Source: Brumicola pallidula DSM 14239 = ACAM 615
GTDB taxonomy: Bacteria; Pseudomonadota; Gammaproteobacteria; Enterobacterales; Alteromonadaceae
Direction: 5' to 3'
Length of the DNA: 51,106 bases
NCBI RefSeq assembly: GCF_000428905.1
Contig: NZ_AUAV01000026.1
Coordinates: 1-51,106, forward strand
Shown: piece by piece, positions 34,458 through 44,108 of the stretch
How the letters are laid out: every line of letters begins with the position of its first letter
Numbering within the stretch: position 1 is the first letter of the stretch
The notes under the pieces: generated by a model
The model's database searches: none
Told to the model about the DNA's origin: nothing
Seen by the model: the letters and a program-made list of their open reading frames with translations, nothing else
Program-made: the position numbers and the translations under genes

Positions 34458-34943
34458 ATAAAAAAACCAACCATTATTGATATTGAGGCTAGCGGATTTG
34501 GGCCTGAAAGTTATCCTATCGAAATTGGCGTTGTGCGTTCAGATGGGCTTCGATATTGCCAACTAATTAAACCTTTTGATGATTGGTTTCATTGGAATAT
34601 TGAAGCAGAAAACATACATGGTATCAGTCAACGTTTATTGAACAAAAAAGGTATCTCAGGTATCCAAATTTGTTTGGAACTGAATGATTTTATTGGATCA
34701 GAACAAACTTATAGCGATGGCTGGGTTGTTGATTCACCGTGGTTACTGAAGTTGTACGATCGTTCCCAAGTAGAGCTAGGCTTTCGATTAAGCGCTCTAG
34801 AAATGATTTTAAACGAATTTCAATACGATGTTTGGGATAAAACGAAAGCAGACATCCTAAGTAAAATGACGGTTCAACGACATCGGGCAAGTAACGATGC
34901 AATGCTTATTCAACGCACTTACGTAGAAACCTTGAACCGCTAA
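34458..34943 (+). CDS. 3'-5' exonuclease (DEDDh), apparently AUA start
   Basis: Protein of 161 residues if started at ATA 34458. The exonuclease motif I IIDIEASGFG (acidic D and E) lies at about residues 5-14, then YPIEIGVVRSDGLRYCQLIK; motif II is DSPWLLKLYD and motif III HRASNDAMLI with His and Asp. All canonical starts lie after motif I: the first is GTG 34533, which would remove the catalytic DIE. GGGGA is seven bases before ATA, and a stop (TGA 34440-34442) closes the frame just upstream, leaving only ATA or ATT codons. Either AUA is used as a rare weak start or an ATG mutated and the gene is impaired. The family trims RNA or DNA 3' ends. Confidence 0.7.
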   Translation: MKKPTIIDIEASGFGPESYPIEIGVVRSDGLRYCQLIKPFDDWFHWNIEAENIHGISQRLLNKKGISGIQICLELNDFIGSEQTYSDGWVVDSPWLLKLYDRSQVELGFRLSALEMILNEFQYDVWDKTKADILSKMTVQRHRASNDAMLIQRTYVETLNR

Positions 34944-35113
34944 AACGCCATTCTCAAGTGCGAAATATCAGCCTATATTACCTTCAACAGTGACGCCTTC
35001 CTATTGGACACATCTACTAACACTTTTCACTAAATGTAAAGCAGTCTTTGCCGTCGAAGTTGGGTATAGTAGCGCCCTTAAAATAATTTAATATATTGAC
35101 AAGGTTTTTTTCA

Positions 35114-36322
35114 ATGGCTAGTGGTTTCAAAAAAGTAGGCATACCAATATTGATTTTAGTCGGTGCAATTGCAGTGATGGTCGGGTTAATTAGTATGAAG
35201 ACGCAGCCCGAAAAAGACGAAATAATTACCCGTGACTTTCTGATTGATGCTAAACCAATAGAGGTCCAAAATGTAGACTTTTTAGTGTATTCGCAAGGCT
35301 CGGTGCAGCCAAAAAACAGAACAATGCTGAGTGCTCAAGTCAGTGGACGTGTTATTGCCATTGCAGATAATTTCATTGAAGGTGGCTTTTTTAAGAAGGG
35401 TGATGTGCTAGTTGAGTTAGAAACTGCTGACTATCAAACCGATTTACTACTAGCGGAATCTGAAATTGCGCGAGCACAAGCTGCATTCGACGAAGAAAAA
35501 GCTCGTGGAAAAGTGGCTGCACAAGAGTGGCGTTCGTTTAACGACGGAAACGCGCCTGAATTAGGACTCAGGAAACCTCAACTCGCTCGTGAAGAAGCCT
35601 CAGTTAAAGCAGCGCAAGCGAACTTGCAACGTGCAGAACGTAATTTGGATAGAACAAAAATCAGAGCACCCTACGATGGCTTAGTTAAATCTCGTGATGT
35701 AGATTTAGGTAAATTTATTTCTTTAGGTGGGCAGCTTGGGGAAGTTTTTGCAACAGATGTAGCTGAGGTCAGATTGCCGTTAACTGACGATGATATTGCC
35801 TTTTTGGCGGACTTAAGCAAAGAAAGCCCGCAAGTAACATTAAGCTCTGATGTAGCTGGAAAGAACATTAAATGGCAAGGAAGATTGGTTCGTGATGAGG
35901 CCGTGTTAGACACTCAAAGCCGAGTAATCTACGGTGTTGTTGAGGTTAACGATCCATACCAATTAAATGCACCGGCAGAATCAAAAGGCATGGCACTTCG
36001 TTTTGGACGGTTCGTAAGTGCGACAATCACCGGCATTACGTCAAGTAATATGGTCGTTCTACCGCGCAACGTTTTGCGCATGGACGGTACAATATTAACG
36101 GTAGATGATAACAAAAAAATCAGAATAAACTTTGTAACAGTACAAAGAGCAGACGAAGATTTCGTTTATATTAGTGACGGTTTAAATCCCTTAGAAAAAG
36201 TCGTGATGAGTGCCATACCTAACCCGTACGAAGGTATGCCCGTTCGTTTCTTAGATGATGAAGAAACGCCAAAGACTCAACCAGAGTCAACTGCAGATGA
36301 TAATGCTATTGAGGTTAAATAA
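35114..36322 (+). CDS. RND periplasmic adaptor (second system)
   Basis: Protein of 402 residues from ATG 35114; a TTG six codons earlier lacks a ribosome binding site, while AAGG lies nine bases before the ATG. A membrane anchor (about 7-26) precedes the lipoyl halves (MLSAQVSGRVIAIADNFIEG and IRAPYDGLVKSRDVDLGKFI), a coiled-coil hairpin (about 120-185) and a beta-barrel. It couples the RND permease encoded next to an outer-membrane channel. The stop overlaps the permease ATG as TAATG. It is only distantly similar to the adaptor at 6965. Confidence 0.92.
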   Translation: MASGFKKVGIPILILVGAIAVMVGLISMKTQPEKDEIITRDFLIDAKPIEVQNVDFLVYSQGSVQPKNRTMLSAQVSGRVIAIADNFIEGGFFKKGDVLVELETADYQTDLLLAESEIARAQAAFDEEKARGKVAAQEWRSFNDGNAPELGLRKPQLAREEASVKAAQANLQRAERNLDRTKIRAPYDGLVKSRDVDLGKFISLGGQLGEVFATDVAEVRLPLTDDDIAFLADLSKESPQVTLSSDVAGKNIKWQGRLVRDEAVLDTQSRVIYGVVEVNDPYQLNAPAESKGMALRFGRFVSATITGITSSNMVVLPRNVLRMDGTILTVDDNKKIRINFVTVQRADEDFVYISDGLNPLEKVVMSAIPNPYEGMPVRFLDDEETPKTQPESTADDNAIEVK

Positions 36323-39300
36323 TGAGTGATCAATACGAAGAAGAACATATTGATACCGAGAAAGGCATTATTGCTTGGTTTGCACGTAACAGCGTAGCGG
36401 CTAATTTGTTAATGTTTATTATTATCATCGGTGGAATATTTGGTATTTTTAGAGTCCAAAAACAAGTCTTTCCCACATTCGAAGTCAACGTCATAGCAGT
36501 ACAAGTACCGTACTTAGGCGCTGCGCCGCAAGAAGTAGAAGAGGGCGTTATACTCAAACTTGAAGAAGCAGTTAAAGATCTCGAAGGGATTAAAAAGCTT
36601 ACTTCAACAGCTCGTGAGGGTGTTGGCTCTATTAGCATCGAAGTTGAAGATGGTTACGACGTACAAAACTTATTAGACGAAGTCAAAGTTCAAGTTGATG
36701 CCATTCCGAGCTTTCCCGGGAATACCGAGAAACCAGTGGTATATCGAATTAAAGTACCACAAGACGTACTTTGGGTATCAGTTTATGGCGAAACAACTGA
36801 ACGAGAGTTAAAACAGTATGCTCAAGGCATGCGCGATGAAATCATTGATTTAGGCGGCATATCAGATGTGTCAGTTGTCGGTTCGCGTGATTATGAAATT
36901 TCAGTTGAAATATCCGAACTAAAATTACAGGAGTTCGACTTAACCTTTAATGACATGGTGACCGCAATTCGTCAATCTTCTATCGATTTACCGGGAGGAT
37001 CGATTCGTTCAGAGAATGGTGATATTTTATTACGCGCCAACGGTCAGGCTTATAACGCTTGGGATTTTGCTAAGATTGCGCTGGTTAGTCGAAATGATGG
37101 TACAAGACTTCTTTTAGGTGATATTGCTACAATTAACGACGGGTTTGTAGAAGACCGGCAGTTTGCATTATTCGACGGCAAGCCCTCGATAAGTCTTCGT
37201 GTTAGAGCCGTGGGCGATCAAAATGTCTTACAAATTTCTAATTCAGTTAATGCATATTTGGTTGAAAAACGTAAAACGATGCCTGCCAATTTAAGTGCTG
37301 ATACGTGGGGCGATAGTTCGTTCTATTTAGCTGATCGTTTGAGCATGATGCTTAAAAATATGGGGTATGGCGCTTTACTTGTTTTTATTGTCCTCTCATT
37401 ATTCTTGCGAGTGAAGTTAGCTTTTTGGGTGATTATAGGTTTGCCTGTTTGCTTCCTCGGCACGTTAATGTTCATGCCGGCGTCGCAAATAGATGTTTCA
37501 ATTAATATGTTGAGCTTATTCGGGTTTATTTTGGTTCTGGGGATAGTGGTAGATGATGCCATTATTATGGGGGAGTCAGCGTATTCCGAAATTGACAAAA
37601 AAGGACACAGCGCCGAAGCCATTATTAGGGGGGTTAAAAAGGTAGCAATGCCAGCTACTTTTGGGGTGTTAACCACCATTGCCGCATTTTCGCCTATGTT
37701 GATGGTCAGTGGCACCTTTGGTGTAATATGGAAGACTATTGGTATTGTCGTCATTATGTGTCTTGTATTTTCTTTAATAGAATCAAAATTAATATTACCA
37801 GCGCATTTAGTGCACATGAAATTAAAACCATATGACCCAAGCAAGGCCAACAGGTTTCAAAAGTTCAGAGCTTTCTTTAGTGTTGGGATCAAAGTCTTTA
37901 TAGAAAAGAAGTACGTACCGTTTTTGAGAAAGGCAGTGAAATACCGATACACCACGTTAGCTAGCTTTGTTGGTTTGTTAATTATTACCATTGGTTTATT
38001 TGCCAGCGGTTTAGTGCGCTGGCAGTTTTTCCCAAGTATACCTTCGGATTTTATACAGGCAAGTGTTGAGCTTGAGGCTGGTTCTTCGTTAGGACAGCGT
38101 GATGCAGCGATTAATGCCATGTTAGACGCTATGCATAAAATGGACGACGAGGTAATAGAAAAAACGGGCGTAAAAGCGGTTAAACATGCAATTGCATTTG
38201 ATAATGGCATTTTAGGTGGTGCTGTCTTTATTGAATTAACAAAAGGCGAAACACGCGAATTAACAGATGTACAAATTCAAAATATTTGGCGTGAATACTT
38301 ACCTGAAATTCCAGGAGTGAGGAACTTTACGATCGGCAGTCCAGGCGGTATTGGCGGTGGCAATGGATTGAGTTTCGAATTCCGCTCAGCTAACGTTTCG
38401 CAACTTGAAAATGTTTCCAAAGAATTACGCAGTTATTTAGGTGGCTATGCAGGGATCACTGAAGTTAACGATTCATTCAGTGGTGGTAGTGACGAAATCA
38501 AATTATCGCTCAAACCCGAAGCCGAGGCGTTAGGTTTGTCATTATCGCAGCTTGCACAACAGGTACGTTACGGCTTTTATGGTGCAGAAGCTCAACGTAT
38601 TCAGCGTGATGACGAAGAAATAAAAGTAATGGTTAGGTATCCAAAAGACGAACGGAATTCCATTGGTAACCTTGAAACTATGCGGGTTCGTGCGGCAAAT
38701 GGTGATGACATCCCGTTTAGTGAAGTTGCCGATATTGAATTAGGTAAAGGCTATGCCAATATTGTGCGTGTAGATGGCAGCCGCTCAGTGTCTGTTACTG
38801 CAAAAGTCAACGCTGACATTGTCGATACTCGTGACTTGCTCGTTGATGTGCAAAGCAAGGTGATCCCTGAGATGTTAGCTCGTTATCCTGAGGTTGAATT
38901 TCGATTGCAAGGTAACTCAAAAGAAGAAACAGATGCGATGATTTCCTTGGCTCAAGGCTTTGTTTTTGCGCTTATTGCTATCTATGCTCTAATGGCAATT
39001 CCATTGAAGTCATATTCACAGCCTCTTATTATCATGTCGGTTATTCCATTCGGTATGGTGGGTGCTATTGTGGGCCACCTTCTGTTGGGACAAGCCGTCA
39101 GTGTATTATCAATATGCGGGATCATTGCTTTAGCCGGTGTAGTGGTCAATGACTCACTCATTATGGTCGACTTTGTCAATCGAGCAAGAGCCGAGGGTCG
39201 AAGCTTAATTGATTCTGTTTTAAAGTCTGGTAGTGAACGTTTTAGAGCAATTATACTTACTTCGTTAACTACATTTATGGGTCTAATGCCAATCGTGTTC

Positions 39301-39483
39301 GAGCGTAGTTTGCAGGCTCAGGTAGTTATACCAATGGCGATATCTTTGGCCTTTGGTATTTTATTTGCGACGGTTATTACCTTATTACTAATACCAGCTT
39401 TGTATATGATATTGGATGATTTTAAACAGTTGTTCTATCGTAAAAAACAGATTGATCCATTATCACTGCCAGAAAAAGCGTAG
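36322..39483 (+). CDS. RND efflux transporter permease (second system)
   Basis: Protein of 1053 residues, full length, with twelve helices in two bundles and two porter loops. The proton-relay motif reads GIVVDDAIIMGESAYSE and the TM10 region GVVVNDSLIMVDFVNRARAE. The N-terminus (MSDQYEEEHIDTEKGIIAWF) is longer and more acidic than in the first permease. It should export small hydrophobic compounds using protons. Its ATG overlaps the adaptor stop by one base. A strong terminator follows at 39491. The substrate is unknown and no outer-membrane factor gene is adjacent. Confidence 0.93.
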   Translation: MSDQYEEEHIDTEKGIIAWFARNSVAANLLMFIIIIGGIFGIFRVQKQVFPTFEVNVIAVQVPYLGAAPQEVEEGVILKLEEAVKDLEGIKKLTSTAREGVGSISIEVEDGYDVQNLLDEVKVQVDAIPSFPGNTEKPVVYRIKVPQDVLWVSVYGETTERELKQYAQGMRDEIIDLGGISDVSVVGSRDYEISVEISELKLQEFDLTFNDMVTAIRQSSIDLPGGSIRSENGDILLRANGQAYNAWDFAKIALVSRNDGTRLLLGDIATINDGFVEDRQFALFDGKPSISLRVRAVGDQNVLQISNSVNAYLVEKRKTMPANLSADTWGDSSFYLADRLSMMLKNMGYGALLVFIVLSLFLRVKLAFWVIIGLPVCFLGTLMFMPASQIDVSINMLSLFGFILVLGIVVDDAIIMGESAYSEIDKKGHSAEAIIRGVKKVAMPATFGVLTTIAAFSPMLMVSGTFGVIWKTIGIVVIMCLVFSLIESKLILPAHLVHMKLKPYDPSKANRFQKFRAFFSVGIKVFIEKKYVPFLRKAVKYRYTTLASFVGLLIITIGLFASGLVRWQFFPSIPSDFIQASVELEAGSSLGQRDAAINAMLDAMHKMDDEVIEKTGVKAVKHAIAFDNGILGGAVFIELTKGETRELTDVQIQNIWREYLPEIPGVRNFTIGSPGGIGGGNGLSFEFRSANVSQLENVSKELRSYLGGYAGITEVNDSFSGGSDEIKLSLKPEAEALGLSLSQLAQQVRYGFYGAEAQRIQRDDEEIKVMVRYPKDERNSIGNLETMRVRAANGDDIPFSEVADIELGKGYANIVRVDGSRSVSVTAKVNADIVDTRDLLVDVQSKVIPEMLARYPEVEFRLQGNSKEETDAMISLAQGFVFALIAIYALMAIPLKSYSQPLIIMSVIPFGMVGAIVGHLLLGQAVSVLSICGIIALAGVVVNDSLIMVDFVNRARAEGRSLIDSVLKSGSERFRAIILTSLTTFMGLMPIVFERSLQAQVVIPMAISLAFGILFATVITLLLIPALYMILDDFKQLFYRKKQIDPLSLPEKA

Positions 39484-39490
39484 CAATTAT

Positions 39491-39532
39491 AAAAAAAAAG
39501 GCCATTTCATTGTTGAAATGGCCTTTTTTTTT
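39491..39532. terminator. Bidirectional terminator between convergent operons
   Basis: GGCCATTTCA (39500-39509) pairs perfectly with TGAAATGGCC (39514-39523) around TTGT; nine A precede and nine T follow, so it can end transcription from both the RND operon (plus) and the TonB receptor gene (minus). Confidence 0.93.
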
Positions 39533-39548
39533 GTCGTCATTTCCTGTT

Positions 39549-39590
39549 CGCTAATCAGTGGGGTTTGACCGCTAATCAGTAAGGTTTGAC
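39549..39590. repeat. 21-bp tandem repeat x2
   Basis: CGCTAATCAGTGGGGTTTGAC is followed directly by CGCTAATCAGTAAGGTTTGAC (two substitutions) between the terminator and the end of the TonB receptor gene. No function is apparent. Confidence 0.9.
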
Positions 39591-39650
39591 CGCATAGTGA
39601 CAATTCAGGAAGGCGTATTAAAAATCATGCGCCTTCCCCAAACGCTACGC

Positions 39651-41912
39651 TTAGAAGAAACTAATCTTACCTTCAATGCCAATAACGCGAGGTTCATTCA
39701 TAATACCAGCTAGATTATTGAAATCGATAGCGCCTTTTACATTATCTTCATCCGTTAAGTTTCTGGCAAATATAGCAACGGTGTAGTTTTGTGCAAAGTT
39801 TTCGTAACCTATACGTAGGCCTGCTTCAAAGTTGTTATCCGTTTGGAATTCGACTGATTCATATAGAAAAAAGTTGGTTTTACCTTGGAATGCCCAATCA
39901 GTGTAAGCAAAAAATTCGCCATCATCACCCATCGGTACGCTATAACGAGCCGTAAAGTTAAATATTGTTTCAGGTGCTTGTGGGAAAGGGTTTCCGTTAA
40001 TTAATGCACGATTGTCGTTAGTCATAGGATCAGTAACCGTGCAATTAGGACCAAATTCCGCGTTAGCGCCACATGGGAAAACAGACAAACTATTATCTTC
40101 AATTTCAGTTTTGTTATAGCTATAACCGCCGGTTAATACGAGATTTTGATTAACAACATAAGTGGCGTCTATTTCAAAACCGTATGCAGAGCCTTTATCA
40201 GCATTGAGTAGCGAAACACTATTGGCACCACCACCAATTGCAGAAAACTGTATGTCGTCAACTGTATAGTAAAAAACAGCAGCATTTAAACGCAAACTGT
40301 TGTCCAACATATCTGACTTAACACCAAATTCAACACTGCTAATGGTTTCGGCTTCAGCAACTGAAGGAGCACCTTCAAAAGCGACATCACGGCCCTGGAT
40401 ACTTTGTGCTCTAAAACCATTTGCGTAACGAGCAAACAAAGAAGAGTTCTCATCTAGTTTGTAGTTTGCACTTAGTTCGTAGCCGACTTGTTCATCTTGA
40501 ACATTTATGGGGTCGTAATCTTGAACACTCGCGGCCCCGATAACCAAGGCAAATCCGTTGACGTTTTGATCACCCACGATCAATGATTTTTCATCGTCGG
40601 TATAACGTAAACCACCGGTAATGGTTAATTTATCAGATACGTCGTATGTACCTTGACCAAAGATTGCCCAAGTTTTGTTTTCATGGAAAACGGTTGTGGC
40701 CCCAAAGAAACCATCGATACTAGTTACATTGAAAGAGGAGTCGTAGTAAAACGAACCCACTTGCCAATTAAGAGCGTCACTGTAATTACTAGCTATGCGA
40801 AATTCTTGAGTAAACTGCTCAAGATCATTCATTTTATCTTGGGTAACTGCGGTAAATGGAATAAAGCCAGGAATACTCGTATCACCTGAACCTGCGCCGC
40901 CGTCGACGTCACCTAAACTGAAACCATCGGCTTCTTCATTGGCCGTAATGGATGTGAATGTAAGATCCCTTAAGTCATAATCTACTTTTAACGAGAAACC
41001 GAGGTTTTCGTACTCTTGAGGATTATTATCAAAGCCATTGCTGAGTAAGTTACCATCATAGAATACACTGTCGCGATCGTAGTTTTGGTTCAAGTCGTTA
41101 GAACCTTTGGTAAACACGTTTGCACGGAATACGGATGCAGTCCCGTCCAAATCACGGCCATGCACATTTAGTAGCATTGATAAGTCGTCAATAGGTGTGA
41201 ATAACAATTGCGCACGCCAAGCTAGCTCATCGTAGCCGCCAAGCGCTTCGTCCTCGCCTGAAAACGCATTATCTATATAGTCGTCACGTTGTTGTGAAAG
41301 AAATGAGAAGCGACCAGCTAGATTATCAGCAAGGCCACCGCCTACCGCACCTTCGATATTAATCGTACCAAAAGAGGCTAAGCTCATTTTACCATATGCG
41401 TCAAAATCTTCTGTTGGCTTAACGCTGTCAAACTTAATAATACCCGCAGTCGTGTTACGACCAAATAATGTGCCTTGCGGTCCACGAATGACTTCCACTT
41501 GTTGAATGTCAAACAATGGGAAGCTTTTTAGAATGACGTTCTCTTTAACAACGTCATCCATAATTATCGAAACAGGTTGTGAGGCAGCTAAATCAAAGTC
41601 AGTATTACCCAAACCACGAATATAAAAACGTGGAGCAACACGTCCGTTTGATGACTCAGCATACAAACCAGGCACTCTAACAGCCAGCGCTAAAATATCT
41701 TCGCCACCGGAAAAAATACTTTCAAATTGTTCGCCACTTAAAGTAGCAACCGAAATTGGCACATCTTGTATTGATTGCGTACGTTTTTGAGCAGTTACCG
41801 TTATCTTTTCTAAAACAGATTCTTTTTTTTGCGTCTCTTGCGCTGTTGCGACGTTGGTTTGTAGTGCGGTTGCTACACATAATGCAATGCTAGCTAGTTT
41901 ATATGTTTTCAT
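39651..41912 (-). CDS. TonB-dependent outer-membrane receptor
   Basis: Protein of 753 residues. Signal peptide to about ATA/Q (24), TonB box EKITVTAQ at about 35-42, plug domain (about 50-165) with YIRGLGNTDFD and VEVIRGPQGTLFGRNTTAGI, then a beta-barrel ending in a terminal Phe (GKISFF). It imports a large or scarce ligand across the outer membrane using TonB energy. It lacks the iron-siderophore hallmark loops I would look for, so the ligand is open; its divergent neighbours (acyl-CoA dehydrogenase, enone reductase, SDRs) suggest a lipid- or acyl-type substrate, which is inference. The 382-base divergent region separates it from that operon. Confidence 0.93.
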   Translation of the reverse strand: MKTYKLASIALCVATALQTNVATAQETQKKESVLEKITVTAQKRTQSIQDVPISVATLSGEQFESIFSGGEDILALAVRVPGLYAESSNGRVAPRFYIRGLGNTDFDLAASQPVSIIMDDVVKENVILKSFPLFDIQQVEVIRGPQGTLFGRNTTAGIIKFDSVKPTEDFDAYGKMSLASFGTINIEGAVGGGLADNLAGRFSFLSQQRDDYIDNAFSGEDEALGGYDELAWRAQLLFTPIDDLSMLLNVHGRDLDGTASVFRANVFTKGSNDLNQNYDRDSVFYDGNLLSNGFDNNPQEYENLGFSLKVDYDLRDLTFTSITANEEADGFSLGDVDGGAGSGDTSIPGFIPFTAVTQDKMNDLEQFTQEFRIASNYSDALNWQVGSFYYDSSFNVTSIDGFFGATTVFHENKTWAIFGQGTYDVSDKLTITGGLRYTDDEKSLIVGDQNVNGFALVIGAASVQDYDPINVQDEQVGYELSANYKLDENSSLFARYANGFRAQSIQGRDVAFEGAPSVAEAETISSVEFGVKSDMLDNSLRLNAAVFYYTVDDIQFSAIGGGANSVSLLNADKGSAYGFEIDATYVVNQNLVLTGGYSYNKTEIEDNSLSVFPCGANAEFGPNCTVTDPMTNDNRALINGNPFPQAPETIFNFTARYSVPMGDDGEFFAYTDWAFQGKTNFFLYESVEFQTDNNFEAGLRIGYENFAQNYTVAIFARNLTDEDNVKGAIDFNNLAGIMNEPRVIGIEGKISFF

Positions 41913-42294
41913 TCGATGTCACCTAAAATGAGTGTGTTGTATTGATATTGATACTTAAGCTGATTATGGCCGAAGTAATCCATTACCCGTGCTTTTTTAT
42001 GCCTATTTTTTTACTCAACATTCGTTGCATTCGTTGCGACAAAACCGCGCGCGTGACATTACCAGAATTTACACGTAATCGCATCAATATTAATCAGTAA
42101 CTTAATGAAGCATTGCATTCACCGAACCTTTATTCAATTAATTGTTAATCTTATATTAGTCAAATCAATTGGCAAAAGCGCGCGCATTCATGCTGTAATG
42201 TTTGGATAGATAAATACTGACATTTGTGCATTTTAAAAAACAATGTGCGATGAAATGTGCAATAAAATGTGCGACAAAACCGAGGCGTTTACTA
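41913..42294. other. Divergent region between TonB receptor and acyl-CoA dehydrogenase
   Basis: TGCGACAAAACCG occurs twice (42035-42047 and 42270-42282). A 12-base unit of the form AAATGTGCGAYA is repeated three times at about 42238-42275, just before the dehydrogenase start; in frame it would read as CAMK-CAIK-CATK. No clear operator palindrome was found. The promoters of both flanking genes must lie here. Confidence 0.5.
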
Positions 42295-44097
42295 ATGACA
42301 GACAAATTGATCCCCGATTTGGAAATGAATTTCCAGCTTTATGATGTTTTACACGCTGACAAACTGTGTGAACACAGTAAATTTGAGGAGCACAATAAAG
42401 ACACATTTTCTGCCACTCTTGCCACGGCAGAGAAAATCGCAACCGACCTATTTTTACCACATAATCATATTGCTGATAAAAATGAGCCAACATTCGATGG
42501 TCATAAAGTAACTATGATCCCAGAAGTTCAAGTTGCTTATAATGCGTTTTGTGAAGCGGGCTTCATTGCAGGTCGATACAGTTTTGAAGATGGCGGTATG
42601 CAATTACCAGAAGTGATAATGACGGCAGCGTCTGCGTATTTCATGGCTGCAAATCCAAGCACCACTTCTTATCCATTTTTAACCTCAGCAGCGGCTAATG
42701 TTATTTGCCACTTTGCCTCACCTGCATTAAAACAGCAATTTATGCCCAGAATGCTGACCGGAGAGTTCACTGGCACGATGGCATTGACTGAACCTCATGC
42801 GGGTTCATCATTAGCTGACATTACGACCAGTGCAGTTAAGCAAGCCGACGGCAGTTATCGAGTAAAAGGAAGTAAAATATATATATCTGGCGGTGATCAT
42901 GAATTGTCCAGAAATATTGTTCATTTGGTATTAGCTAAAATCCCAGGTGGCCAACCTGGCGTAAAAGGGATTTCTTTATTCGTCGTGCCCAAGTACCGAC
43001 TCGATGAGAATGGCGATGCTGGCGATCGTAATGACGTGCAGCTGGCGGGACTATTGCACAAATTAGGTTATAGAGGAACAACATCAACCGCACTCACATT
43101 TGGAGAGAATGATGATTGTCATGGTTACCTCGTAGGTGAAGAGCATCATGGTTTGCGTTATATGTTTATGATGATGAATGAAGCGCGAATAGGCGTTGGT
43201 TTTGGTGCTGCTATGATTGGTTATCGTGGTTATCAGTATTCGCTAGAATTTGCGAGAGACAGAACTCAAGGTCGTCATGCTGATCATAGTGAACCAAGCA
43301 AACCAGCACCTATTGTGTTGCATGGTGATGTTAAGAGAATGCTACTTGCTCAAAAATCATATGCTGAAGGTGGTATGGCACTGTGTATGTATGGCTCGCA
43401 TCTTATTGACAGAGTTAATACGTGTGACGATACTGAGGAAAAACATGCCTTAAAAGAAATGCTCGACTTGTTAACGCCTGTTTTTAAAGCATGGCCCTCT
43501 GAATTTGGGCCAAAAGCGAACGACCTAGGTATCCAAGTTTTAGGTGGGTCAGGCTATACCAGAGAGTACTATTCTGAGCAGTTCTGGCGAGACAATCGTT
43601 TAAACCCAATTCATGAGGGAACTAACGGGATCCAAGCTTTGGATCTGTCTTTTAGAAAGCTATGGCAAAAAGAGAGTCTTGGCCTGAAAATACTGAAGCG
43701 TGAAGTAGAACATGACTTGTCACAAGTCGTCACACCTAAAACAGGGGCAATGGCAAAAGAACTAGTACATTATTTAACAGCCCTACATGAAATAATAGTG
43801 CATGTATCTGGTACGATTAAATCTGAGAAGCAAGTGACTTTGTTAGCCAATGCTCAAGCGTTGATGAATGTGTTTGCACAAATAGTCGTGAGTTGGATTT
43901 GGATACGCCAAGCTAGTGTTGCCGAGCAAAAATTAATTGCTGGAAATGCAACTGAAAAAGAAGCTAATTTTTATAAAGGTAAAATTCAGGCGGCGCAATA
44001 TTTTATTAGTTGGGAATTACCCACAATTGACCGCGATTTAAAAATACTCAAACAAGACAATGACGTTTGTAGTGATATGGATCCAGATTGGTTTTAG
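42295..44097 (+). CDS. Acyl-CoA dehydrogenase, long (DmdC-like) type
   Basis: Protein of 600 residues from ATG 42295; an in-frame GTG at 42226 only adds a repetitive, Cys- and Lys-rich leader. Family motifs are MALTEPHAGSSLADI (FAD/substrate loop), QVLGGSGYTREYYSEQFWRD and IHEGTNGIQALDL, in which Glu441 is the catalytic base. The long C-terminal domain is typical of the approximately 600-residue class that includes 3-methylmercaptopropionyl-CoA dehydrogenase DmdC, but other members act on ordinary acyl-CoAs. It oxidises acyl-CoA to enoyl-CoA and would hand electrons to the ETF encoded at 31831-33512. The next gene begins 11 bases after its stop. Confidence 0.9.
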   Translation: MTDKLIPDLEMNFQLYDVLHADKLCEHSKFEEHNKDTFSATLATAEKIATDLFLPHNHIADKNEPTFDGHKVTMIPEVQVAYNAFCEAGFIAGRYSFEDGGMQLPEVIMTAASAYFMAANPSTTSYPFLTSAAANVICHFASPALKQQFMPRMLTGEFTGTMALTEPHAGSSLADITTSAVKQADGSYRVKGSKIYISGGDHELSRNIVHLVLAKIPGGQPGVKGISLFVVPKYRLDENGDAGDRNDVQLAGLLHKLGYRGTTSTALTFGENDDCHGYLVGEEHHGLRYMFMMMNEARIGVGFGAAMIGYRGYQYSLEFARDRTQGRHADHSEPSKPAPIVLHGDVKRMLLAQKSYAEGGMALCMYGSHLIDRVNTCDDTEEKHALKEMLDLLTPVFKAWPSEFGPKANDLGIQVLGGSGYTREYYSEQFWRDNRLNPIHEGTNGIQALDLSFRKLWQKESLGLKILKREVEHDLSQVVTPKTGAMAKELVHYLTALHEIIVHVSGTIKSEKQVTLLANAQALMNVFAQIVVSWIWIRQASVAEQKLIAGNATEKEANFYKGKIQAAQYFISWELPTIDRDLKILKQDNDVCSDMDPDWF

Positions 44098-44108
44098 GAA
44101 AAATAATA

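Noticed and set aside
37323-37850. 175-residue minus-strand frame
   Set aside because: Antisense to the second RND permease; no motif of its own.
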